DNA of 48,768 nt. Origin: CAIUSP01 sp964594365. GTDB taxonomy: Bacteria; Actinomycetota; Thermoleophilia; Solirubrobacterales; 70-9. The stretch lies in contig CAZQMB010000011.1 in the NCBI GenBank assembly GCA_964594365.1, positions 1 through 48,768 of the forward strand. The letters are read 5' to 3'. The notes below the pieces were generated by a model. The model saw only the letters and a list, made by a program, of their open reading frames with translations, ran no database searches and was not told the origin of the DNA. Below, in pieces: positions 7,054-15,436 of the stretch. A program made the translations under genes and the position numbers. Positions within the stretch are counted from its first letter, which is position 1, and every line of letters begins with the position of its first letter.

Positions 7054-8351
7054 TGCTCGATCCGCGAACCAAGCTCGAGGAATCGAAGATCGCCGACCAG
7101 TTCGTCGGCCGTGGACTGAACCCGCTGATCGAGGATCCCGACGGGGCGGTCGTCACCCCGATGGTCGAGTCGGAGACCTCGACCGACGAACAGGTGATGA
7201 CGATCAACATGGGGCCGCACCATCCGGCCACCCACGGCGTCCTCCGTCTGGTCGTCTCGCTCAAGGGTGAGTACGTGCTCGATCTGAAGCCGGTGATGGG
7301 CTATGTCCACACCGGAATCGAGAAGTCCTGCGAGCAGAAGAGCTTCTGGAAGGCAATCCCGTTCGTCGAGCGGATGGATTACCTCTCCTACTTCTTCCAG
7401 ATGCAGGCCTACTGCGGCTGCGTCGAGCGGATGATCGGACTGGAAGTCCCCAAGCGGGCCGAGTACCTGCGGATCATCCACATGGAGCTGAACAGGATCC
7501 ACTCCCATCTGGTCTGGCTCGGCACCACCGCCCTGGATCTCGGGGCGATGTCGATGTTCTGGTACTGCTTCAACGTCCGCGACCGGATCCTCGACCTGTT
7601 CGAGATGTCGGCCGGCCAGCGGATGCACACCAGGTACTTCCAGGTCGGCGGCGTCGCCGAGGACATCCCGGTCGGCTTCACCGAGAAGGTCAAGGCGTTC
7701 TGCCGCGAGACCCCTGAAAGGGTGGACCAGTACGAGGCGCTGCTCGACCGCAACGAGATCTTCCTTCAGAGGACACGCGATGTCGGCATCGTCTCGCGCG
7801 AGCGGCTGCTGGAGCTGGGTGTGACCGGGCCACTGCTGCGGGCCGCCGGTGAACCTTGGGATCTGCGCAAGGTCACCGACTACCTGCCTTACGGTGATTT
7901 CGAGTTCAGCGTGCCGGTAGGGACCGTCGGCGACAACTACGACCGTTACCGGGTGCGGGTCGCGGAGATCCGCGAATCGATCAAGATCATCGAGCAGGCC
8001 GTCGAGGGACTCCCCGAGGGCCCGCACATCGCCGACGATCGCAAGTACGTGCTCCCTCCCCGCGACGAGCTCGGCACCTCGATGGAGTCGCTCATCCACC
8101 ACTTCAAGCTGGTCACCGAGGGCTTCCGTGTACCGCCCGGAGAGCTCTACAACCCGGTCGAGGGTCCACGCGGCGAGACCGGCTGCTTCATCGTCGCCGA
8201 CGGCTCGGCCAAGCCGGCGAGGGTCCACTTCCGCGACTCGTCGTTCGTCAACCTGCAGTCGCTCAAGGACATGTGCGTCGGCGGTCTGGTGGCGGACCTG
8301 ATCGTGAACCTCGCGATGCTCGACCCGATCCTCGGAGGAATCGACAGGTGA
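7053..8351 (+). CDS. nuoD: NADH-quinone oxidoreductase subunit D
   Basis: The 49-kDa subunit, forming with NuoB the quinone-reduction chamber. 432 aa from ATG 7053. The conserved quinone-site loop is GPHHPATHG (residues 54-62) and the C-terminus ends DPILGGIDR, as in the family. The first 48 residues are less conserved and longer than in many homologues. ATG 7053 overlaps the nuoC stop (TGATG). Its own stop overlaps the nuoE GTG (GTGA), which indicates translational coupling. Confidence 0.97.
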   Translation: MLDPRTKLEESKIADQFVGRGLNPLIEDPDGAVVTPMVESETSTDEQVMTINMGPHHPATHGVLRLVVSLKGEYVLDLKPVMGYVHTGIEKSCEQKSFWKAIPFVERMDYLSYFFQMQAYCGCVERMIGLEVPKRAEYLRIIHMELNRIHSHLVWLGTTALDLGAMSMFWYCFNVRDRILDLFEMSAGQRMHTRYFQVGGVAEDIPVGFTEKVKAFCRETPERVDQYEALLDRNEIFLQRTRDVGIVSRERLLELGVTGPLLRAAGEPWDLRKVTDYLPYGDFEFSVPVGTVGDNYDRYRVRVAEIRESIKIIEQAVEGLPEGPHIADDRKYVLPPRDELGTSMESLIHHFKLVTEGFRVPPGELYNPVEGPRGETGCFIVADGSAKPARVHFRDSSFVNLQSLKDMCVGGLVADLIVNLAMLDPILGGIDR

Positions 8352-9130
8352 GCGCGGCCGGCGACAAGGCGGGTGAGGGGATGTTCCCTCAGGAAGTGGA
8401 TCTCGAGAGGGTCCTCGACGAGCATGACTTCACCCCCGAGATCGCGGAGATCGATCTGGACCGGGCAAAGACCGGTAGCGTCGGCCGCGAACCGGCGCCG
8501 GTGCCGGAGCCCGGAGAGGTAGAGGTTCCGGAGAAGCTCCGTCGCGAGATCGAGCGCGCGATGGCCAAATACCCTGAGGTGAAGTCGGCATCGATACCGG
8601 CCCTCTGGGCGGTTCAGCGCGAGTACGGGTGGTGCTCTCCGGAGGGGATCCATCAGGCCGCGGCGGTCCTCGGCGTAACCCCCGGCTACCTGCAGTCGGT
8701 GGCCACCTTCTACGACCTCTTCCACACCGAGCCGACGGGCGAACACCAGGTACTCGTCTGCACGAACATCTCCTGCTGGCTGCGCGGAGCCGACGAGATG
8801 CTCCAGGAGATGTGCGAGCAGGCCGGAACGGCACCCGGCGAGACCTCCGGGGACGGCAAGCTGTTCGTGCGGGGGTTCGAATGCCTCGGCGCATGTGACC
8901 TCGCACCGATGGCATCGATCGACGGTGAGTACTTCGGTCCGCTGGCACCTGGCGAGGGCGCAGAGGCGATCTCGCAGTTGCGCGCCGGCGAGAAGGTGCT
9001 GCCGAAGCGCCGACTCGAGGATCGCGGAGCCGCGGGCGGCAAACGTGCCGGTGCCGACCGACGCACTTCCAGTCACCCGATGAACAAGACCAAGCCCAAG
9101 CCGCGGGCCAAGAAGACCGGAAAGGCCTAG
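8348..9130 (+). CDS. nuoE: NADH-quinone oxidoreductase subunit E, extended
   Basis: The 24-kDa subunit holding [2Fe-2S] cluster N1a beside the NuoF flavin. 260 aa from GTG 8348, overlapping the nuoD stop. Ligands C138, C143 (CTNISC), C179 and C183 (CLGAC) show the thioredoxin-fold cluster site. The core runs from about residue 62. Before it is an acidic/proline-rich extension, and after about 230 comes a basic tail (KTKPKPRAKKTGKA). Together these make it nearly 100 aa longer than E. coli NuoE (about 166 aa). Confidence 0.96.
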   Translation: MSAAGDKAGEGMFPQEVDLERVLDEHDFTPEIAEIDLDRAKTGSVGREPAPVPEPGEVEVPEKLRREIERAMAKYPEVKSASIPALWAVQREYGWCSPEGIHQAAAVLGVTPGYLQSVATFYDLFHTEPTGEHQVLVCTNISCWLRGADEMLQEMCEQAGTAPGETSGDGKLFVRGFECLGACDLAPMASIDGEYFGPLAPGEGAEAISQLRAGEKVLPKRRLEDRGAAGGKRAGADRRTSSHPMNKTKPKPRAKKTGKA

Positions 9131-9134
9131 CCCC

Positions 9135-10514
9135 ATGCCGCCGACCAGGACCAAGGCCAAGGCCGACAAGACCACCGAGACCCGGATCCTCTTCCGCAAC
9201 ATCGACGAGCCCGGGCTGTCGAAGATCAGCACCTACAAGCGTCTCGGCGGATACAAGTCCCTGGTCAAGGCCTTCACCGAGATGACTCCCGAGGATCTCC
9301 TCGCCGAACTCGAGGCATCCGATCTGAGAGGGCGTGGCGGTGCCGGCTTCTCGATGGGCAAGAAGGCATCGTTCCTGCCGAGAGGCGACATGGACAAGTA
9401 CCTCTGCTGCAACGCCGACGAGTCCGAGCCGGGCACCTTCAAAGACCGTGAGCTGATGCAGAAGAACCCCCACCAGCTGATCGAGGGGATCGCCATCGCC
9501 GCGCGCGCCGCCGGTGCCAACCGCTGCTTCATCTACATCCGCGGCGAGTACGTGCTGCAGGCCGACACGCTCGACCGCGCGGTGGCCGAGGCTTACGAGG
9601 CCGGATATCTGGGCGAGGACGTCTGCGGCACGGGCGAACAGGTCGAGTTGGTCGTCCACCGGGGTGCCGGTGCGTACATCTGCGGTGAAGAGACGGCGCT
9701 TCTCGACTCGCTCGAAGGGAAGCGTGGCAACCCGAGGTTGAAGCCGCCGTTCCCTGCGGTCGAGGGTCTGTACGGAGGGCCGACCCTGATCAACAACGTC
9801 GAGACGCTCTCCAACATCCCCCACATCGTGGCATCGGGAGCCGAATGGTTCCGCAGCTTCGGGACGGAGCAGTCTCCCGGAACGAAGGTCGTCTCGGTCT
9901 CCGGCGACGTGGCGAAACCCGGCAACTACGAGATCGAACTCGGCGTCCCGGTGCGGGGGATCATCGAAGACCTCGCCGGTGGTGCCTCGGGCAAGGCGAA
10001 GTTGAAGTGCTTCTTCCCCGGAGGATCCTCGTCGCCGGTACTGACCGCCGAGGAAGGTCTCGACCTCCCCTACAGCTTCGAGGCGATGGCCGACGCGGGA
10101 TCGATGCTCGGCTCGGGCTCGATCATCGTCTGCGACGAGGAGACCTCGGTGGTGGAGCTCGCATTGCGGGTCGCTCGCTTCTATCACCACGAGTCCTGCG
10201 GCAAGTGCACCCCCTGCCGCGAGGGAACCAACTGGACGGTGAAGATGCTCGAGCGGCTCTCCCACGGGGAGGCAACCCCGATCGACCTCGAGACGATCGT
10301 CTCGGTCCAGGGCAACATCACCGGAAACTGCCTCTGCGTGCTGGGTGACTCGATGGCCGCGCCGGTCAGCGCTCTGGTCGCCAAGTACCGATCCGAGTTC
10401 GATCAGGCGATCTCGATGGGTGGGGTCAACGGCCATGCCGCATCGGGCAACGGCCACGGTGGCGAGGGCCTGCCCGATGTGGCCTGGCCACTCGGCGCCG
10501 GGAGTGCCGGCTAG
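9135..10514 (+). CDS. nuoF: NADH-quinone oxidoreductase subunit F
   Basis: The 51-kDa NADH-oxidising subunit with FMN and cluster N3; 459 aa. The glycine-rich FMN/NADH loop GRGGAGFSMGKK begins at about residue 66. CNADESEPGTFKDR and the second nucleotide loop ICGEETALLDSLEG follow. [4Fe-4S] ligands are C355, C358 and C361 (ESCGKCTPCREG) plus C401 (near CLCVLGD). A lysine-rich N-terminus and a Gly/His-rich tail (about 433-452, NGHAASGNGHGGEG) flank the core. Starts 4 nt after nuoE and abuts nuoG. Confidence 0.98.
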   Translation: MPPTRTKAKADKTTETRILFRNIDEPGLSKISTYKRLGGYKSLVKAFTEMTPEDLLAELEASDLRGRGGAGFSMGKKASFLPRGDMDKYLCCNADESEPGTFKDRELMQKNPHQLIEGIAIAARAAGANRCFIYIRGEYVLQADTLDRAVAEAYEAGYLGEDVCGTGEQVELVVHRGAGAYICGEETALLDSLEGKRGNPRLKPPFPAVEGLYGGPTLINNVETLSNIPHIVASGAEWFRSFGTEQSPGTKVVSVSGDVAKPGNYEIELGVPVRGIIEDLAGGASGKAKLKCFFPGGSSSPVLTAEEGLDLPYSFEAMADAGSMLGSGSIIVCDEETSVVELALRVARFYHHESCGKCTPCREGTNWTVKMLERLSHGEATPIDLETIVSVQGNITGNCLCVLGDSMAAPVSALVAKYRSEFDQAISMGGVNGHAASGNGHGGEGLPDVAWPLGAGSAG

Positions 10515-13001
10515 ATGGCCGAACCGATTCGCGAGTTGGTGACGATCACCGTCGACGGACGGGAGATCACCGCGCCCGAGGGCCAAATGCTCCACGACGC
10601 CGCCAAGTCGGGGGATGTCGAGATCCCGGTCTTCTGTTACGAGCCAAAGCTCGGTGAGCCGGTGGGCGCCTGCCGGATGTGTCTGGTCGAGATCGAGGGC
10701 ATCCCGAAACTCCAGACCTCCTGCTCGACTCCGATCCGGGACGGCATGGTGGTCCACACCAAGACCGATCAGGTCAAGCAGGCCCAGAACGCTGTCGTCG
10801 AGTTCCTACTGGTCAACCATCCCCTCGACTGCCCGGTCTGCGACAAGGGCGGCGAGTGTCCGCTCCAGGACATCTCGATGGGCTGGGGACCCGGAAAGAG
10901 TCGCTTCACCGACGTCAAGCGTCACTTCCAGAAGCCGATCGAGCTCTCGCCACTGATCGCGTTGGACCGCGAGCGCTGCATCCTCTGTTACCGATGCGTC
11001 AGGTTCAGCCAGGAGGTAGCGGAGGACGAACAGCTGCAGCTGCTCGAGCGCGGTGACCGGACCTTCGTCGGAACCTTCGACGACCGGCCCTACGACGATC
11101 CCTACCACGGCAACGTGATCGAGCTCTGTCCGGTCGGAGCGCTGACCACCTACACCTACCGGTTCCGCGCGCGGCCCTGGGACATCGAGGACGCTGGCTC
11201 GGTCTGCACCCTCTGCTCCTCCCAGTGCAACGTCAAGTTCTCGATCCGCGACGAGGAGGTCCTGCGAGTCCTCGCACGAGACAACCAGGACGTGGACGAC
11301 GGCTGGCTCTGCGACAAGGGGCGATTCGGTTTCCAGTCGTTTCGCTCGGAGGAGCGAATCACCCGTCCGATGATCCGCGGAGGCGACGGCACGCTCTCTC
11401 CGATCTCCTGGGACGACGCGCTCTCTCGGGTCGCGAGGGCCTTGGAGTCATCGGGCGAGAAGACTGCGGTGCTCGCCGGCGGCGGCACCTCCAACGAGGA
11501 GGGATGGCTCCTCGGGCGGATCCTCCGAGAGGGACTGGGAGGAAACGCGATCGACTCGGGAGCGCACCCTGCGGATGCGAAGGCCGTGAGACACCTCTCG
11601 AATCCCGCTCTGACCGGCCGATTGCGCGACATCGATTACGCAGGAGCGGTGCTGGTGCTCGGCGCGGACCCGCGCAACGAGATGCCGATCTGCGACCTGC
11701 GCATCCGCAAGGGTGTGAGGCGGAATGGCGTGCGCCTGGCGGTTGCGACCGATTCCCCCACCGCCCTCGATCGGCGCGCCCATGCGGTCGGGCGCTACCT
11801 GCCCGGTGCCGCAGCCGGGTTCATCTCGCAACTGGCCGGCGAGATCCGCAGCGAAGGCGCAGCGAGCGGACCGGAGGCCGAGACAGTCTCCGCAGTGGCG
11901 ACGGAACTCCGCGGCGCCGAGGACGTAGTCGTGGTCTGGGGCGAAGAGCTCTGGAGCGAGCCCGGGGCGATTTCGGCATTGATGGATCTGGCGGAGGCGC
12001 TGGGTATCGAGGGCACCGAGACCTCCGGTCTGATCGAGATCCCCTCGGAGGCGAACGGCAGGGGCCTGCGCGAGGTCGGTTGCCTCCCGGGCGCATCCGC
12101 CGGTCTCGCCGAGGCGCCCGAGGGTCCCGGAGTGGCGGAGATCTGCGAGAAACTGCGAGACGGCAGCCTCGAGACGATCCTGCTGGCCGACTCCGACCCC
12201 GTTCGCACCCATCCCGACGGCGAGGGTTGGAAGCAGGCTCTCGGCAACGCCTTCGTGATCGCCATCTCGTCCTTCGAGACCCCGTCCGCCTCTCTGGCCA
12301 ACCTCGTCATCCCCGCTGAGAACTTCTCGGAGAAGGAGGGGACGATCACCCACCCGGAGGGTCGTCTGCAGAGGGTTCGCAGGAACGTCCCGCCTCCCGA
12401 CGGACTGCTTCCGACCTGGAACTTCCTCGCGGCGCTCGCAACGGAGTTGGGAGTCGACTGCGGATTCACCGACCAGCCCGGCCTGTTCACGGCGATGACC
12501 TCTTCGAACGGTCTCTACGAAGGGATAACCGAGGAGGATCTCGCCGGGCAGGGTGTCCGCTGGCAGGATCGCGAAGGAGCGGCGGGGCGCGTACCCGCGG
12601 GCGGCGCGACGTCCCAGACGAGTGCACCGACACCCTTCACCGGCTCGGCTGGGGCGCCTGACTCGATCCGACTCGGAACCCGTCGCGATCTCTGGGCGGC
12701 GGAGGTCGCCGAGCGCAGTCCGGCGCTCGAGTTCCTGGTGCCGACCCAGAGTCTCGAGATCTCCATCCCCGACGCGGAGCGGCTCGGACTCGAGCAGGGT
12801 CAGGCCGTCGAGGTCAGCGCCGACGACGGAGCGTCGGTCGAGGCGAAAGTGGCGATCCGCGAGGCGATGATCCCCGGTGCCGCCTTCCTGATCTGCGGTG
12901 CGCGGGACGGGAACGGAAACCTGCTCACCGGCGCGGTCCCGGGTTCGAGGACGATCCGGATAGAGGTCGCAACACCGGTGGGTCAGCCGGAAGGCGCATG
13001 A
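10515..13001 (+). CDS. nuoG: NADH-quinone oxidoreductase subunit G
   Basis: The 75-kDa iron-sulfur subunit relaying electrons from NuoF towards NuoI; 828 aa. The N-terminal [2Fe-2S] ferredoxin domain has C41, C53, C56 and C70. Next come the His/Cys cluster (HPLDCPVCDKGGEC) and the [4Fe-4S] site (ERCILCYRC...CPVGA). A further CTLCSSQC plus WLCDKGR matches the N7 cluster site, present in E. coli and Thermus NuoG but absent from mitochondria. The rest is a molybdopterin-oxidoreductase-like domain that in complex I has lost its cofactor. The ATG directly follows the nuoF stop, and the 3' end overlaps nuoH (ATGA). Confidence 0.97.
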   Translation: MAEPIRELVTITVDGREITAPEGQMLHDAAKSGDVEIPVFCYEPKLGEPVGACRMCLVEIEGIPKLQTSCSTPIRDGMVVHTKTDQVKQAQNAVVEFLLVNHPLDCPVCDKGGECPLQDISMGWGPGKSRFTDVKRHFQKPIELSPLIALDRERCILCYRCVRFSQEVAEDEQLQLLERGDRTFVGTFDDRPYDDPYHGNVIELCPVGALTTYTYRFRARPWDIEDAGSVCTLCSSQCNVKFSIRDEEVLRVLARDNQDVDDGWLCDKGRFGFQSFRSEERITRPMIRGGDGTLSPISWDDALSRVARALESSGEKTAVLAGGGTSNEEGWLLGRILREGLGGNAIDSGAHPADAKAVRHLSNPALTGRLRDIDYAGAVLVLGADPRNEMPICDLRIRKGVRRNGVRLAVATDSPTALDRRAHAVGRYLPGAAAGFISQLAGEIRSEGAASGPEAETVSAVATELRGAEDVVVVWGEELWSEPGAISALMDLAEALGIEGTETSGLIEIPSEANGRGLREVGCLPGASAGLAEAPEGPGVAEICEKLRDGSLETILLADSDPVRTHPDGEGWKQALGNAFVIAISSFETPSASLANLVIPAENFSEKEGTITHPEGRLQRVRRNVPPPDGLLPTWNFLAALATELGVDCGFTDQPGLFTAMTSSNGLYEGITEEDLAGQGVRWQDREGAAGRVPAGGATSQTSAPTPFTGSAGAPDSIRLGTRRDLWAAEVAERSPALEFLVPTQSLEISIPDAERLGLEQGQAVEVSADDGASVEAKVAIREAMIPGAAFLICGARDGNGNLLTGAVPGSRTIRIEVATPVGQPEGA

Positions 13002-14005
13002 CCGGCTTTCCCCCGATCGCCGATACCGCTTTCGCGGAGGCGCCCTGGCTCTTGGTCGTCAAGTCGATCGTGATCTTCGGCGTGATGTTCGCCATCCTGC
13101 CCCTGCTCACCGTCCTCGAGCGGAAGCTGCTCGGCCGCTTCCAACAGCGCTACGGACCCAATCGAGTCGGTCCGGTCGGCCTGCTCCAGCCACTGGCCGA
13201 TGTCGGCAAGTTGCTCGGCAAGGAGCACTTCCGGCCCGACGGAGCGGTCCCGTTCCTCTTCGCGATCGGTCCGCTGCTGGTCGTGCTCTCGGGGATCCTG
13301 GCGATCGCGATCATCCCGTTCGGGAACGTCGTAGACGGGGTCGGGCTCTACGGGATCGACGTCTCGATCGGGATCCTCTACTTCTTCGCGGTCGGCTCGA
13401 TCGCCTTCTACGGACTCCTGCTGGCGGGATGGTCCTCGGGTTCGAAGTACAGCTTCCTCGGCGCGATGCGCGCTGCGGCCCAGCTGATCAGCTACGAGGT
13501 GGCGATGGGACTGTCGCTGCTCGGCGTGATCTTCATGGCCGGATCGCTCTCGCTGGTGGACATAGTCGAGGCCCAGAGCGGCCTCTGGTTCATCGTGCCG
13601 CAGATCGTCGGATTCCTCGTCTTCATGCTGGCGGGGTTCGCGGAGACGAACCGGACGCCGTTCGACCTCCCCGAGGCAGATGCCGAGTTGGTCGCCGGCT
13701 ACCAGACCGAGTACGGAGGGATGCGCTTCGGCTCCTTCCTGCTGGCCGAGTACATAGAGATCACGGTGGTCTCCGCGATCGGTGCGGCGATGTTCCTCGG
13801 CGGATTCCTCGGACCGGGGCCGGACTGGCTGGGACCGCTCTGGATGGGGATCAAGACCTTCGTACTGATCCTGATGTTCATCTGGATTCGGGCCACCATT
13901 CCGAGAGTCCGGTACGACCAGTTGATGAGCCTCGGCTGGAAGATCCTGCTGCCGATCGCAACCCTGAACGCCCTGGTAACCGCCGTCGTGGTGACGCTCA
14001 CCTGA
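12998..14005 (+). CDS. nuoH: NADH-quinone oxidoreductase subunit H
   Basis: Membrane subunit joining the quinone chamber to the proton-pumping arm; 335 aa with about eight transmembrane helices. Family signatures: ERKLLGRFQQRYGPNRVGP (about residues 45-63), QPLADVGKLLGKE, and the acidic quinone-channel loop AETNRTPFDLPEADAELVAGYQTEYGG. The IRATIPRVRYDQLM stretch near the C-terminus is also typical. Overlaps nuoG by 4 nt. GAGGAGAGAGAG follows its stop as the nuoI ribosome site. Confidence 0.98.
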   Translation: MTGFPPIADTAFAEAPWLLVVKSIVIFGVMFAILPLLTVLERKLLGRFQQRYGPNRVGPVGLLQPLADVGKLLGKEHFRPDGAVPFLFAIGPLLVVLSGILAIAIIPFGNVVDGVGLYGIDVSIGILYFFAVGSIAFYGLLLAGWSSGSKYSFLGAMRAAAQLISYEVAMGLSLLGVIFMAGSLSLVDIVEAQSGLWFIVPQIVGFLVFMLAGFAETNRTPFDLPEADAELVAGYQTEYGGMRFGSFLLAEYIEITVVSAIGAAMFLGGFLGPGPDWLGPLWMGIKTFVLILMFIWIRATIPRVRYDQLMSLGWKILLPIATLNALVTAVVVTLT

Positions 14006-14015
14006 GGAGAGAGAG

Positions 14016-14591
14016 ATGCACGCGAAACTGAACCAAGACAAGACCGACTGGAGCCCGTTCCCGTATCTGCAGGAAGCCGATGTGATCTCGGTCCAGCGAG
14101 GTCCCGAGGCGGGCGGCGCTGCCGGAGGTTGGCGCGCTCTGCGCGAGACCATGAGGGGCATGAAGACCACCTTCGCTCGTCTGGTCGAGGGTCCGGTCAC
14201 CCTCCAGTACCCGGAGGAGAAGACCGCCGTCTACCCACGATTCAGAGGCCGTCACAAGCTGCATCGGTTCACCGACACCGGGCTCGAGAAGTGCGTCGGT
14301 TGCTCGCTCTGCGCTGCAGCCTGTCCGGCCGACTGCATCCGGGTGGTCGCGAGGGAGAACGATCCGGACGATCGCGTCTCGGCCGGTGAGCGCTACGCCG
14401 AGGTCTACGAGATCAACCTCGCCCGTTGCATCTTCTGCGGCTACTGCGAAATCGCCTGCCCGTTCGACGCGATCACCATGGGTCACGACTACGAGATGGC
14501 CGACTACAACCGGGGGGACCTGATCTTCACCAAGGAGATGCTGCTCGCCGAGCCGATCGAGCGTGCGCCGCTGAAGCGGGAGGGCGAGTAG
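14016..14591 (+). CDS. nuoI: NADH-quinone oxidoreductase subunit I
   Basis: The 23-kDa (TYKY-type) ferredoxin-like subunit with clusters N6a and N6b feeding NuoB; 191 aa. The two [4Fe-4S] motifs are CVGCSLCAAACP and CIFCGYCEIACP, separated by the usual spacer. The N-terminus (about 30 residues) precedes the amphipathic MRGMKTTFARLVEGPVTLQYP segment that lies on the membrane. Strong purine-rich ribosome site directly upstream. Confidence 0.97.
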   Translation: MHAKLNQDKTDWSPFPYLQEADVISVQRGPEAGGAAGGWRALRETMRGMKTTFARLVEGPVTLQYPEEKTAVYPRFRGRHKLHRFTDTGLEKCVGCSLCAAACPADCIRVVARENDPDDRVSAGERYAEVYEINLARCIFCGYCEIACPFDAITMGHDYEMADYNRGDLIFTKEMLLAEPIERAPLKREGE

Positions 14592-14595
14592 TCGG

Positions 14596-15132
14596 ATGAA
14601 GGAGGTCCTCTTCTGGATCGGAGCGATCGGAGCGATCGGAGGCGCGGCGGCAGTGGTCGCGTTGCGGAATCCCTTCTACAGCGTGCTCGCACTGATCGTG
14701 CACCTCGTCTCGATCGCGGGCCTCTTCCTGATCCTGCAGGCGGAGTTCATCGCTGCGGCCCAGGTGGTGGTCTACGCGGGCGCGGTGATGGTCCTCTACG
14801 TATTCGTGGCTGCGTACGTGGGCGGGATCGAGGAGCCCAAGCTCGATGCGATCCCCGGGCAGCGACCGCTGGCGTTCCTCGTCGGCGCCGCGATCTTCAT
14901 CGAACTGTCGATAGCGATCGTCGCTTCCGGGTTGCTGGCGCTCGACTCCGGTGGTCCCGAGGTCGCCCTCGGGTTCGGCTCGCCGGCAGGTGTGGGAAAG
15001 CTCCTGCTGGAGCGTTTCCTGATCGCGTTCGAGGCCGCCTCGCTGCTCCTGTTGATCGCAGCCATCGGCGCGGTAGTCCTCGCGGAGCGCAGGCGCAGAG
15101 ATGAGTCCGATGCGGAAGAGGTGCTCGGCTGA
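14596..15132 (+). CDS. nuoJ: NADH-quinone oxidoreductase subunit J
   Basis: Membrane-arm subunit, 178 aa, five transmembrane helices. The NuoJ/ND6 signature is clear in NPFYSVLALIVHLVSIAGLF followed by AEFIAAAQVVVYAGAVMVLYVFV, which contains the pi-bulge helix that moves during coupling. Ends in an Arg/Asp/Glu-rich tail. The stop overlaps the nuoK ATG by one base (TGATG). Confidence 0.97.
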   Translation: MKEVLFWIGAIGAIGGAAAVVALRNPFYSVLALIVHLVSIAGLFLILQAEFIAAAQVVVYAGAVMVLYVFVAAYVGGIEEPKLDAIPGQRPLAFLVGAAIFIELSIAIVASGLLALDSGGPEVALGFGSPAGVGKLLLERFLIAFEAASLLLLIAAIGAVVLAERRRRDESDAEEVLG

Positions 15133-15431
15133 TGGACATCAGTTACTACCTGGTCCTCTCCGCGCTCCTGTTCGCAACCGGAGCAATCGGGGTGCTCATC
15201 CGCCGGAGTCCATTGGTGATCCTGCTCTGCCTCGAGCTGATGTTGAACGCCGGCAACCTCGCGCTGCTCGCCTTCTCCCGTTCGCTGGCGGATCAGCAGG
15301 GTCAGGTACTCGCCCTGGTCGTGATGGTGGTGGCTGCCTGCGAGGTGGTGGTCGGTCTCGGGTTGATCGTCGCGGCGTACCGTCGCAAGCTCCCGCTGAA
15401 CGTCGATGAGTTCCGAGGCCTGAGGGGATAG
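15132..15431 (+). CDS. nuoK: NADH-quinone oxidoreductase subunit K
   Basis: Small antiporter-like membrane subunit, 99 aa with three helices, the normal NuoK size. The conserved helix-2 stretch is LVILLCLELMLNAGNLALLAFS, whose Glu (LCLELML) is the proton-path residue. A second conserved Glu lies in helix 3 (VVAACEVVVGLGLIV). ATG overlaps the nuoJ stop; nuoL follows after 5 nt. Confidence 0.97.
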   Translation: MDISYYLVLSALLFATGAIGVLIRRSPLVILLCLELMLNAGNLALLAFSRSLADQQGQVLALVVMVVAACEVVVGLGLIVAAYRRKLPLNVDEFRGLRG

Positions 15432-15436
15432 CCGTC

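Noticed and set aside
8430..10757. Very long open frame on minus across nuoE-nuoG
   Set aside because: Antisense to three unmistakable genes; its Arg/His/Asp-rich composition has no family pattern and is typical of high-GC shadow frames.
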